Source: JBAXTZ01 sp041666525 (GTDB lineage Bacteria > Bacillota > Negativicutes > JBAXTZ01). From it: DNA of 64,000 nt. This document shows positions 35,055 through 42,840 of the stretch, piece by piece (position 1 is the stretch's first letter; every line of letters begins with the position of its first letter). The notes under the pieces were generated by a model that saw nothing but the letters and a program-made list of their open reading frames with translations, searched no databases and had not been told where the DNA came from. The stretch is taken from the NCBI GenBank assembly GCA_041666525.1, contig JBAYGT010000007.1, positions 1 to 64,000 on the forward strand, in the 5' to 3' direction. The position numbers were made by a program, and so were the translations under genes.

Positions 35055-36373
35055 GTATGACTACAGCAGAGCTTTTGACGACAATCGGAAAAGAATATTA
35101 CAAAATTAATGTTATCCCATTTGACCAACCGATTGGTCGCTTCTATCTGGGAGTATTAAGTGCAAAGCAGTTACTTGAAATTCATATTATCAGGAGACAG
35201 AGTGAAGACCCTTTATTCGGAATACAAAGAGACGTTACTAGTAGAGCCAATGAAATTGCTAATTATCTAATCACTAATCCTGATGCTACTTTTCCGACTT
35301 CCATAATAGTTGCTATTGACGAGATGGCGTTGAACGATTGTAATGAAATGGTTGCTGATGATGACAACAGCGACGAAAAAATTGAGGCGCTCAGAGCTCG
35401 CAAAATTGATGTTAATGATTATTTGAAAGCTGTGATTGAAACAGACTTTAAAAACAAACCAAATTATATCCTAGTTTTTCACGATGATCCAAGCAATTTA
35501 GATCAAAACGATCTTAACACGCCGATTGATATGTATCTGAAAAAAACATCTAAATATGCATCGGTTATTGACGGGCAGCATAGAATACAAGGTATCAAAG
35601 GTGCAAATTTAACTGCCACTGAGCTTGATGATTTTAGATTGCCAGTTGTTTTTTCACTTGATACAACACTAAACCAGCAAGCGATAATGTTTTCGATTAT
35701 TAATGGAAAGCAAAGACAAGTTCCTCTATCGTTTGTTTATAACTTGTTCGGGAAAATTGATCAAAGGTCAGAAGGAAAAATCGCACATAGTATAGCAGCA
35801 AACTTAAATTCTGCTCCAAACGGGCCATGGCATGGCAGAATAATGATGTTGGGCAAAAAAACTATTAATTCCAGAAATGAATCAATATCTCAAGGAACGC
35901 TGGCAAAAGAAATAGAAAAATTATTAAAAAGCAGTATTTTTCTGTCAGAATTATTTGCCAAAAAAGAAGACGGAAGAATACTCAATATTTTTGAAAAGTA
36001 TTTCGAGATCATAAAGAAGATATGGCCTGATCAATGGGATAGCAACACGGTATTAACAAAATCTGTAGGTGTTACCGGCTTCTTAAGAGGCGCTAGGGTT
36101 ATTGTAGACTGTGCATATTTAACGGATAATTCGAACGTACAATTTTATAGCGACGTTATAAGAAAAACAAAAGAAATTATGGATTCACGAAGGCTTATAT
36201 TCGATAATTCGCTTTCAAGCGGTATTGGTGTTAGTAAAATTGTAGATTGCATTAAAACAGCATTATTAGTGACTCTTGCAGAAAAAGTTATTCCTGTTCC
36301 GGGGAAAATGGAAAAACTACTAAAATCTCAAATCACAGAACTTGCAGCTCTAGCAGTTCAAGCACCTCAGTGA
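35051..36373 (+). CDS. DGQHR-domain (DndB-like) protein
   Basis: The 440-residue protein carries the DGQHR motif at residues 174-178 (VIDGQHRIQG), with the ParB-nuclease-like surroundings NGKQRQVP and SIIVAIDE. The family includes DndB, the negative regulator of phosphorothioate DNA modification, and proteins of other modification islands. No dndACDE or queuosine-like genes are seen nearby. AAGGAG before the ATG and a 4-base overlap with the upstream membrane protein gene tie the two. The function here is unknown; the setting next to a restriction system and a radical SAM gene suggests DNA modification or defence. Confidence 0.8.
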   Translation: MSMTTAELLTTIGKEYYKINVIPFDQPIGRFYLGVLSAKQLLEIHIIRRQSEDPLFGIQRDVTSRANEIANYLITNPDATFPTSIIVAIDEMALNDCNEMVADDDNSDEKIEALRARKIDVNDYLKAVIETDFKNKPNYILVFHDDPSNLDQNDLNTPIDMYLKKTSKYASVIDGQHRIQGIKGANLTATELDDFRLPVVFSLDTTLNQQAIMFSIINGKQRQVPLSFVYNLFGKIDQRSEGKIAHSIAANLNSAPNGPWHGRIMMLGKKTINSRNESISQGTLAKEIEKLLKSSIFLSELFAKKEDGRILNIFEKYFEIIKKIWPDQWDSNTVLTKSVGVTGFLRGARVIVDCAYLTDNSNVQFYSDVIRKTKEIMDSRRLIFDNSLSSGIGVSKIVDCIKTALLVTLAEKVIPVPGKMEKLLKSQITELAALAVQAPQ

Positions 36374-36436
36374 AATCTTCGCGTAGTTATGTTGAAGCGC
36401 GCCAGTTAATGATGCATAATAGCACCGTATAAGTTT

Positions 36437-36455
36437 CGAAATCATAATGATTTCG
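36437..36455. repeat. Short hairpin after the DGQHR gene
   Basis: CGAAATCA and TGATTTCG pair in an 8-bp stem. There is no clear T-run, though it could weakly end transcription of the DGQHR gene. Confidence 0.35.
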
Positions 36456-36464
36456 TATTGGAGT

Positions 36465-36704
36465 TCAGTTCCTCTCTGTCGGCATTTCACCTTTCGGTGA
36501 ATTAAGCGCCGAATCAATGTATCTGCCACCAAGAGCGGCGAGGGTACCACTTCCGGCGGTGAGTGCGGCGAATTCGCTGTAATATTGGAATGTGTTGCCG
36601 GTGGTGCAGAGATAAATTGAAACTATGAGGTAGGCGATGTAGCCGGTGACGGCGATCAGATGGGTGGCGCTGATGTTGGCCAGGCGGTGGAGTATTTCTG
36701 TCAT
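36465..36704 (-). CDS. Small phage-like membrane protein
   Basis: This 79-residue protein has one clear hydrophobic helix near the N-terminus (LIAVTGYIAYLIVSIYLC) and a second, weaker Gly/Ala-rich helix (FAALTAGSGTLAALGG). An AAAGGAAA ribosome-binding site precedes the ATG. Proteins of this size and layout occur next to holin and lysin genes in phages of low-GC bacteria, which would fit a prophage remnant. No firm family assignment is possible. Confidence 0.5.
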   Translation of the reverse strand: MTEILHRLANISATHLIAVTGYIAYLIVSIYLCTTGNTFQYYSEFAALTAGSGTLAALGGRYIDSALNSPKGEMPTERN

Positions 36705-36738
36705 GGTGTTTTCCTTTCAAAAAATGTGATTTTAAAGT

Positions 36739-36772
36739 ATTAGCCCGGCGAATTGCCAGGCTAATTTTTTTT
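36739..36772 (+). terminator. Terminator-like hairpin in the phage-like remnant
   Basis: ATTAGCC (36739-36745) pairs with GGCTAAT (36759-36765), with an inner GGC/GCC pair, followed by eight T. No plus-strand gene lies immediately upstream, so it may belong to a gene that has been lost. Confidence 0.5.
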
Positions 36773-36852
36773 GCGGATGGCATTGCGGATGCCGATGTAG
36801 CCGATGATTATGGATAGAACGCTCAAAAGTACCGCGGCGGCGGCTTTGATTG
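36761..36852 (-). pseudogene. Truncated small membrane protein, phage-like
   Basis: On the minus strand the last 30 codons of a frame read IKAAAAVLLSVLSIIIGYIG and on to a basic end (RKKN) before the stop at 36763-36761. This is a single membrane helix with a charged tail, in the style of a holin-like or spanin-like protein. The reading frame has no start: at about 36852 it runs into a different gene (the phosphatase fragment). It lies directly upstream of the small membrane gene at 36465-36704. Confidence 0.4.
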
Positions 36853-37256
36853 TTTGCGATGACCGGTTGCGCGAGATTAACCTCGGAACATGGGAAGGCA
36901 GGATAATCGAAGAAATGGCGGTGGAATGTCCCGAAGAATTTGCTCAGTTTGCGTCCGGCAAACCGGATGCAGTATTTGCGGATGGTGAAAATTTTGCCGG
37001 ACTGCACCAGCGATTTATTGAAGCGCTGGAAGCAGTTGCGCGAAAGCATTCCGGTAAAACGGTAACGATTTTCTCGCATGGAATGGCTCTAGCCTGCGCG
37101 TTGTGTGCTTTTAATGGTGTCGAGCTGAATGGCAGAACCTACAAGCAAAAAAACGCCTGCCTGAATGTTGTCGATTATGAAAACGGAAAATGGCAGATAA
37201 TGTTGCAGAATTATTCGCCGTACTACGAAACAGATAGCTTAAAGTACATGATTTGA
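36852..37256 (+). pseudogene. Histidine phosphatase (phosphoglycerate-mutase-like), 5' half missing
   Basis: The frame from about 36852 reads CDDRLREINLGTWEGRIIEEM and later FSHGMALACALC, which are the middle and C-terminal motifs of the histidine phosphatase superfamily. The N-terminal RHG motif and about 60 residues that should precede DDRLREIN are absent, replaced by the phage-like sequence. The only upstream ATG (36804) lies in the foreign part and has no ribosome-binding site. It is therefore a truncated, probably dead, gene. Confidence 0.7.
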
Positions 37257-37293
37257 CGGTTTCGCGAAAGCGGAGCTGTTTATATTTTGGACA

Positions 37294-37325
37294 CAAAAAA
37301 AGCCCGCCGCAATTAGCGACAGGCT
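37294..37325 (-). terminator. Terminator of the methyltransferase gene
   Basis: Read on the minus strand, AGCCTGTCGC and GCGGCGGGCT pair with minor mismatch around TAATT and are followed by seven T. Confidence 0.75.
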
Positions 37326-37330
37326 GAACA

Positions 37331-38011
37331 TTATTTTTTCTGCATTAGGACGCCCCAAGCTGTAGAGGGGAAAGGTGAATATTCCCAAAAACCTTCGGGC
37401 CGTTCGGCGTTTGTGATAACTTGCTCGACAAGTGCTTTAATATTCCATTTGTCTTTGCAAAATAATTCTCTGATGCCTTTTTCGTCAAAATAGTGATGCG
37501 GAACATCGGCCTCTTTGCCTTTGTCTAAAACAAACGTTTTTGGTTCAATTTCTTGTCCGGTGCCAAAAGAATCAGCTTTGTCAGATATTACTGTTGCCAG
37601 CAGCATTCCGTCCGGGCGCAACTTGCTGTGGATCAGATTAATAGCTTGGAAAATATTGTCAAGAGTATTGTGCTGCAAAACAGCCCAGCTAAAAACCCCG
37701 TGGAACTTGATATCATCTTGCCACGGGAAGTGAGTCATTTCGGCTAATTGCAAATTTGCTTCATTGCCTGCTTTGTTTAACCATTCTCTGGTTAATTCAA
37801 TCGCTTTTGGCGCAACATCGGAGGCGTATGTCCTATGTCCAGACCGCGCGATAGCAACAGTATGTCTTCCGGCTCCGCAGCCAAGATCCCAAATGTTTAG
37901 TGGCCGTTCAGTGAAAGTTTTTTCCAGCAGCGAAATAAACCTGAAAAGCTCAGCCTCCGGTGCCAGCTCGCGATTTTTTTCATCATAAAACAGTTCATTC
38001 CAATCTGCCAT
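37331..38011 (-). CDS. Class I SAM-dependent methyltransferase
   Basis: The 226-residue protein has the Rossmann-fold motif I IWDLGCGAGRHTVAIA near residue 40, an acidic TYASDVAPKAIELT after strand 2 and a KFHGVFSWAVLQH motif near 105. This is a small-molecule or protein methyltransferase of the UbiE/Tam type. The ATG at 38011 has GGAGG 8 bases upstream; an upstream ATG at 38026 is less likely. It is cytoplasmic. The substrate is unknown. Confidence 0.8.
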   Translation of the reverse strand: MADWNELFYDEKNRELAPEAELFRFISLLEKTFTERPLNIWDLGCGAGRHTVAIARSGHRTYASDVAPKAIELTREWLNKAGNEANLQLAEMTHFPWQDDIKFHGVFSWAVLQHNTLDNIFQAINLIHSKLRPDGMLLATVISDKADSFGTGQEIEPKTFVLDKGKEADVPHHYFDEKGIRELFCKDKWNIKALVEQVITNAERPEGFWEYSPFPSTAWGVLMQKK

Positions 38012-38043
38012 TTCAATATCCTCCAACTTCTTCCTTAATGATG

Positions 38044-38868
38044 TTAGATGCTTTCGTCTGATTCGATGAGATTAAGTATAATCTTTGGTATAAGTTCCTT
38101 CCTGACAAATCTGCGATAATCCCGATCATCTTGAATTTCTTCACTCATCAGCGATTTCTTTGCAATAGCATTATCAGATACGCTAAATATGGCCACTATT
38201 GGTATCTTCATCATGCTTGCCGCTCTGAATGCTGCAGCTGTTTCCATGTCTATGAGATTGCATCCCATGTTCATAATGCTGTCGATATGAGCAAATTGAG
38301 CAAAAATCGTGTCAGAACAGAAAGCCTTGCCAATATGCCATTTGACATTATTTTCATTACAGATAATTCCTGTTTCTGTTGTAAGAAGTTTGAATAAGGA
38401 TGGATCGGGATAAACTTTTTCACCAAAAACATCCACGCCAAATTTGTCTGAAGCTATGTATCTACTTGCACCGTCACCACAGACGGAATATTCAGGGATA
38501 ATGATATCGCCTATGCCCATTTTTATGTCCAATGCACCAACAGAACTGATGAATATGATTCTCTTACATTTTGACATACCCAAAGACAGTAAAGCATCCA
38601 TGAGTACGGGAGCACCACAACCGGTTTTAATATAGGTCATTTCGATGTCACCGTTTTTTATATTCCACACCTTGAAGCCGAATAATGGCCCGGATGCGCT
38701 GATCAATTTCGCCTCACCAAGACCAGACACCCTTTCTGGTTCCCAACCAGGTGTGATTATGATATTTTCACGAATCATATTTGAAGCGATTCCCAAGCTA
38801 TTAACACATATATCATCATCAATGGCGCCAAAACGCTTCATGCCTGCTATCAAGTCATTATATTCCAT
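38044..38868 (-). CDS. Nucleoside phosphorylase-family protein
   Basis: The product is 274 residues with the PNP/UDP phosphorylase fold: TGCGAPVLMDALLSLG (phosphate and sugar-binding strand), IFISSVGALDIKMGIGDIIIPE and the base-binding LIDMETAAAFRAA, where the Met-Glu contacts ribose. It should cleave a nucleoside with phosphate. The ATG at 38868 has AAGGATGG upstream; the longer TTG start at 38895 lacks one. The sequence is divergent from standard uridine phosphorylase, so the substrate is open. The methyltransferase gene follows 32 bases later on the same strand. Confidence 0.75.
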   Translation of the reverse strand: MEYNDLIAGMKRFGAIDDDICVNSLGIASNMIRENIIITPGWEPERVSGLGEAKLISASGPLFGFKVWNIKNGDIEMTYIKTGCGAPVLMDALLSLGMSKCKRIIFISSVGALDIKMGIGDIIIPEYSVCGDGASRYIASDKFGVDVFGEKVYPDPSLFKLLTTETGIICNENNVKWHIGKAFCSDTIFAQFAHIDSIMNMGCNLIDMETAAAFRAASMMKIPIVAIFSVSDNAIAKKSLMSEEIQDDRDYRRFVRKELIPKIILNLIESDESI

Positions 38869-39219
38869 AATAAAACCATCCTTGAAAATCTTCAAAATTT
38901 ATTCGATTGTTTCCCGAATCTGTTGTCAAAGTAGTATTCGTCGTTTATTGAAAAATTCCTGCAAGAAAAAACGAACTAAGTAAGCAGTTTCGCAGGATAA
39001 ACAGCTGTAATGTCGAATTGTATAAACGTAAAAACTCCGTTATTGCGCGCGGATAAAATGAAGGCGGTACCATGAAAGATATTGGCTAAAAGATGACGCT
39101 ATGAAGCGTCGGATGCGTGAATAATTCAAATATTTCCGGGCACACCCGCCGCGTGCGCCGCCGTATCTGTGCGAATTTATCCTGATAACTAAAAAAATTA
39201 AACCATATTTGGAGGAAAT
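38869..39219. other. Intergenic region without a supported gene
   Basis: No reading frame with a ribosome-binding site is seen in these roughly 350 bases. A small hairpin, GACGCT-ATGA-AGCGTC, lies near 39095-39110. The minus-strand promoter of the phosphorylase gene must be near 38900. The right end holds the leader of the small gene that follows. Confidence 0.4.
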
Positions 39220-39363
39220 ATGCTGCATAAAATGTTATCGATAATGGTTAAATTTGCCCGGATGCAATATTCGCAATTGGATTCCACCGATCTGGATATG
39301 CTGATCGAACTGGAGAAACTGGTAATAAAATACCGGAACATCCGTAAAGATTATAACTTATAA
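39220..39363 (+). CDS. Small 47-residue protein, possibly Spo0E-like
   Basis: The ATG follows a strong GGAGG with a 5-base spacer, and a terminator closes the gene 20 bases after the stop, so this small frame is very probably expressed. The second half reads STDLDMLIELEKLVIKYR, a predicted amphipathic helix that resembles the (S)Q-E-L-D-x-LI-x-x-Y helix of Spo0E-like aspartyl phosphatases, although the key Ser-Gln is not kept. Function is therefore only suggested. It is too short for most gene finders. Confidence 0.6.
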   Translation: MLHKMLSIMVKFARMQYSQLDSTDLDMLIELEKLVIKYRNIRKDYNL

Positions 39364-39382
39364 ATAAGTAGCAAGGCATAGA

Positions 39383-39408
39383 AAAACCGGCTTAATTGCC
39401 GGTTTTTT
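39383..39408 (+). terminator. Terminator of the small 39.2-kb gene
   Basis: AAAAACCGGC pairs with GCCGGTTTTT around TTAATT, followed by a T-run. Confidence 0.9.
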
Positions 39409-39466
39409 GCTGTATGTTTCTACCATTTATTTTTGGCGTTGCTCCCGCGTTGCTCTAAAATAAGTA

Positions 39467-39497
39467 AGGGTTATAGCGCTTATAACGCTATAACCCT
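39467..39497 (-). terminator. Strong hairpin just downstream of tRNA-Arg
   Basis: AGGGTTATAGCG (39467-39478) and CGCTATAACCCT (39486-39497) form a perfect 12-bp stem around 7 bases. It starts 10 bases past the tRNA 3' end and a moderately T-rich stretch follows on the minus strand. It is the likely tRNA terminator. Confidence 0.6.
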
Positions 39498-39507
39498 ATA
39501 TTTTCAT

Positions 39508-39584
39508 TGGCCTGCCCGGGAGGATTCGAACCTCCGACCTCTTGGTTCGTAGCCAAGCGCTCTATCCAGCTGAGCTACGGGCAG
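39508..39584 (-). tRNA. tRNA-Arg (anticodon ACG)
   Basis: The minus strand folds as a standard cloverleaf of 77 bases with encoded CCA. The acceptor stem is CTGCCCG with CGGGCAG, the D arm AGCTCAGCTGGATAGAGC, the anticodon stem CTTGG/CCAAG around CTACGAA (anticodon ACG, read as ICG for CGN arginine codons), and the T arm GGAGG-TTCGAAT-CCTCC. Its 3' end faces the accessory region to the left. Confidence 0.95.
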
Positions 39585-39658
39585 TTAAGTGAACGAGACG
39601 TATTATATCATTGTTTTAGGTTGCGCGCAAGGGCAGCTATGGAAATTAAGTGTGAAAT

Positions 39659-40048
39659 TTATGCGTGTGTGTTCATGTCTCGCGATGCAATAATATCCAC
39701 GCCCAGACCTAGGATATTCAAGCAGATTACCTGTCCTTCGGCAACAGGAGCTTTAATGGTAATGCCTGCCAAATAACGCGCCGCTGCCATGACTTTGCCT
39801 TTTGGCAACGCGGTTTTTGAAACAACTGGTAGCAGAGGCAGTGCGCCATTTTCTACACGAACAGTTGTCGTCAACATTCGTTCCGGGTTGGTCATTTCCT
39901 TGATTGCATAATTTTTGCCGCGTGGACAGGAGAATCCGCTCATTACTTCAACGTCAATAACGCCACCGTCGTTGCCGTAATTAAAGGATACTTCACCCAG
40001 ACAGCCGAGCGGACAGACGATACAGTTCATTTTTTTTGTTTGTTTCAT
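39659..40048 (-). CDS. DUF1667 protein of the glycerol-3-phosphate oxidation operon
   Basis: The 129-residue protein has four conserved Cys in two clusters, CIVCPLGC (about 9-16) and SGFSCPRG (about 38-44), which may bind an iron-sulphur cluster or zinc. DUF1667 genes are almost always found next to GlpA- and GlpB-like dehydrogenase genes, as here, 2 bases after the second oxidoreductase. It probably serves as the small electron-transfer or anchoring subunit of that complex, taking the role of GlpC. Confidence 0.85.
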   Translation of the reverse strand: MKQTKKMNCIVCPLGCLGEVSFNYGNDGGVIDVEVMSGFSCPRGKNYAIKEMTNPERMLTTTVRVENGALPLLPVVSKTALPKGKVMAAARYLAGITIKAPVAEGQVICLNILGLGVDIIASRDMNTHA

Positions 40049-40050
40049 AT

Positions 40051-41328
40051 CTATTTCACCTCTTCTTTCACACTGACCGTAATCGGTCCGCGCGCGGAGC
40101 AGGCTTTATCGTAGGGAAGACTGACTGCAATCATTTCGCTAGGTTTGGCAACAGCTTCCTTTTTGCTGGCAAGCACTATATCGCCGTCGCATACTTCAAC
40201 GGTTATTTTCACCATTGGCTGAGTAACGCGCATGAATAGTTTTACCGGTTCGTTTACACATTCGCGCACAGTTATGGTTTGTGGTACAACGGTACGGATG
40301 GCGTTGCCCGGTTCGACGGCAATTGCGCGGTCAAATCCGCACATTTGGCCGGCAGAGTATTTTGCTGCATATTTTCCGGCAATCGCGCCTTCTTCGGAAA
40401 CAAAATCAACTAGATCGTGGACATGGACGACATTTCCGGCAGCGAAAATTCCTGGCAACCCGGTCTCGCGGCACTGGTCGACCAGTGGCCCGTTAGTCAA
40501 TCTATGTAACGGAATAGCAGCGCCGGTTGATAATTCGTTTTCTGGTATCAGACCAACCGAAAGCAGCAAGCAATCACAGGGAATGTCAAATTCTGTACCA
40601 GGAATCGGTCTGAAGCTTTCGTCGACTTGTGCGCAGCTAATTTTTTCGATGCGCTCAACACCATGAATCTTTGTGATTGTGTGTGACAAATGTAACGGTA
40701 TGTCGTAATCTTCAAGGCACTGTACAATATTGCGTGTCAAACCATTGCTAAAGGGCATCAATTCTAAACAGGCGTGAACTTTTGCGCCTTCAAGGCTCAT
40801 GCGGCGCGCCATGATTAGACCGATATCGCCTGAACCGAGAATTACAACATTTTTTCCCGGTATATAGCCTTCCATATTAACCATGCGTTGGGCTGCTCCG
40901 GCGGTCAATACGCCGGCTGGCCGGGTGCCGGGAATGCGAATAGCGCCACGAGTACGTTCACGGCAACCCATAGTCAAAATTATTGCATTTGCACTAATTT
41001 GCATAATACCATTTTGCGGGTTGCAGGCAACAACCATTTTTTTGTCACCGTCGGCAATTGAAAGTACCATAGTGTCAAGCATAACTTCGATTTGTGGAAT
41101 ACCATCAACCATTTTTATGTAACGATGCGCGTATCCCGGTCCGGTTAGTTCTTCTTTGAAAGTATGCAAGCCAAAGCCGTTATGAATACATTGTTGCAAG
41201 ATGCCGCCCATTTCGCGATCCCGTTCGATAATCAGAATTTTATTTGCACCGTTCTCGGCAGCGCTTTTGGCTGCGGCTAATCCTGCTGGTCCGCCGCCAA
41301 CTATCACGATTTCATAATTCAAATTCAT
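40051..41328 (-). CDS. FAD/NAD-dependent oxidoreductase, second subunit of the GlpA-like complex
   Basis: This 425-residue flavoprotein has an N-terminal FAD-binding GGGPAGLAAAKSAAENG, a second Rossmann motif VVILGSGDIGLIMARRM near residue 165 for NAD(P)H, a TMGCRERTRGAIRIPG active-site region and a LLLSVGLIPENEL near residue 260. It is of the pyridine-nucleotide-disulphide oxidoreductase fold and is found paired with GlpA-like proteins and DUF1667. It starts 1 base after the upstream gene's stop, so the three genes form a tight operon for glycerol-3-phosphate oxidation or a similar substrate. Confidence 0.85.
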   Translation of the reverse strand: MNLNYEIVIVGGGPAGLAAAKSAAENGANKILIIERDREMGGILQQCIHNGFGLHTFKEELTGPGYAHRYIKMVDGIPQIEVMLDTMVLSIADGDKKMVVACNPQNGIMQISANAIILTMGCRERTRGAIRIPGTRPAGVLTAGAAQRMVNMEGYIPGKNVVILGSGDIGLIMARRMSLEGAKVHACLELMPFSNGLTRNIVQCLEDYDIPLHLSHTITKIHGVERIEKISCAQVDESFRPIPGTEFDIPCDCLLLSVGLIPENELSTGAAIPLHRLTNGPLVDQCRETGLPGIFAAGNVVHVHDLVDFVSEEGAIAGKYAAKYSAGQMCGFDRAIAVEPGNAIRTVVPQTITVRECVNEPVKLFMRVTQPMVKITVEVCDGDIVLASKKEAVAKPSEMIAVSLPYDKACSARGPITVSVKEEVK

Positions 41329-41329
41329 C

Positions 41330-42787
41330 TTAGTTCACCTCGCCGGACGGGATTTTTTCGAAGAACAGGTTGCTATTGTCGGCATCTTTTTTGATTTCTG
41401 TAATCGGAACATTAAGCTCCCGTGCTAATATCTGCACGACGCGCGGCCCACAGAAACCGCCTTGGCAACGGCCCATGCCTGCGCGGACACGGCGTTTGAC
41501 GCCGTCAACGGTGCGAGCCCCTATTGGATTGTGAATCGCATCGAGGATTTCACCTTCAGTGATTGTTTCGCAACGGCAAACGACGCGTCCGTACAACGGA
41601 TTTATCTTAATCAATTCGGCTTTCTCGATGTCGTTTAGCTCTTTGAAAACAGCCTTGCGTGGATTGCGCGGTTGGAAATCAGCTTTAACTTTCAAGTCGC
41701 AGCCTTGCTCGCCAAGGATTTTAACGACCAGTTCCGCGACTGCCGGTGCAGCTGAAAGCCCGGGAGACTGAATGCCGGCGGCATGAATCATACCGGAAAC
41801 ACTTGAAGCGCGGATAATAAAATCGCCGTTGCCGTCGGCGGCAGCGCGCAGTCCGGCAAAATTCGTGATTGCGCCTTGCAATGGTATGTTCGGATATAAT
41901 TTTCGCGCACCGCTGATAATTTCAGCAAAGCCCGCAAGCGAAGTCGATACATCAGTTTTGTCTTCAAGATTCGTTGCATCCGGTCCAATAAACACATTGC
42001 CGTGAGTGGTTGGAGAAACCAAAATGCCTTTAGAGACTTTGGTTGGACAAGGAAATATTGGTGTATTAACAAAGCCTGATACCGACGTATCAAACAATAT
42101 ATACTCACCTTTGCGTGGTTTGATGGTGAAAGAATCATCGCCGGCCAGTTTGCTAATAACGTCAGAATATAGTCCGGCAGCGTTAATGATATATTTGGTT
42201 ACTATTTTGCTGTTATTGGTACAAACAGCTGTCAATTTTCCATCTGTTTTTTCGAAACCGGTGACGGTTGTGTCGGTGAAAAGCTTAACACCATTACGTG
42301 CGGCGTTTTCGCCAAATGCCAGCGCCACGCCAAATGGCCACATTATGCCGCCGGTTGGCGCCCAAAGCGCGCAGATGACGCTGTCGGTAAGATTCGGTTC
42401 TTTTGCCAACACTTGTTCTCTTGTCCATAGTTCAACCGGTACGCCGTTTAATCCGGCGCGCTCGCGCAATTTATGCATACTTTCGCATTCTTCGTCCGAG
42501 GTGGCAACAATCAGCGCACCCGGCCAGTTGATTGGAAGTTCCAAATCATCTTGAATTTCGCGGTACAATTGATTGCCGCGTACGTTTAAGAGCGCTTTAA
42601 GAGAACCGGGTTCAGGGTCATAACCGGCGTGGCAAATACCACTGTTCGCCTTGGTACTGCCCGCAGAAAATTCCGGATTGCTTTCCAAAACGACCACATC
42701 GAGTGTGTATTTTGATAATTCCCGTGCGATTGCCAACCCTGTTATTCCGCCTCCAATAATGACGATGTCAGCCTGAGTAGGTAGCAT
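41330..42787 (-). CDS. GlpA-like FAD-dependent glycerol-3-phosphate dehydrogenase with BFD-type [2Fe-2S] domain
   Basis: The 485-residue product has the DAO-type FAD motif IVIIGGGITGLAIARELSKY at the N-terminus, the substrate-domain PEFSAGSTKANSGICHAGYD and a C-terminal BFD-like domain with Cys residues in RVVCRCETITEGEILDAI and GMGRCQGGFCGPRV. This is the layout of anaerobic GlpA. It would oxidise glycerol-3-phosphate (or a 2-hydroxy acid) and pass electrons to its partners. The ATG at 42787 has AAAGGAGAGA upstream; the longer frame to 42814 has no such site. Confidence 0.88.
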   Translation of the reverse strand: MLPTQADIVIIGGGITGLAIARELSKYTLDVVVLESNPEFSAGSTKANSGICHAGYDPEPGSLKALLNVRGNQLYREIQDDLELPINWPGALIVATSDEECESMHKLRERAGLNGVPVELWTREQVLAKEPNLTDSVICALWAPTGGIMWPFGVALAFGENAARNGVKLFTDTTVTGFEKTDGKLTAVCTNNSKIVTKYIINAAGLYSDVISKLAGDDSFTIKPRKGEYILFDTSVSGFVNTPIFPCPTKVSKGILVSPTTHGNVFIGPDATNLEDKTDVSTSLAGFAEIISGARKLYPNIPLQGAITNFAGLRAAADGNGDFIIRASSVSGMIHAAGIQSPGLSAAPAVAELVVKILGEQGCDLKVKADFQPRNPRKAVFKELNDIEKAELIKINPLYGRVVCRCETITEGEILDAIHNPIGARTVDGVKRRVRAGMGRCQGGFCGPRVVQILARELNVPITEIKKDADNSNLFFEKIPSGEVN

Positions 42788-42840
42788 GGTCTCTCCTTTC
42801 AAAAATAAGAACATTCTATACAGTTAATCATTATACAATA

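Noticed and set aside
28619..39584. Direct repeats of the tRNA-Arg 3' end marking island borders
   Set aside because: No second copy of the tRNA 3' end was found around 28.6 kb and no integrase gene is present.
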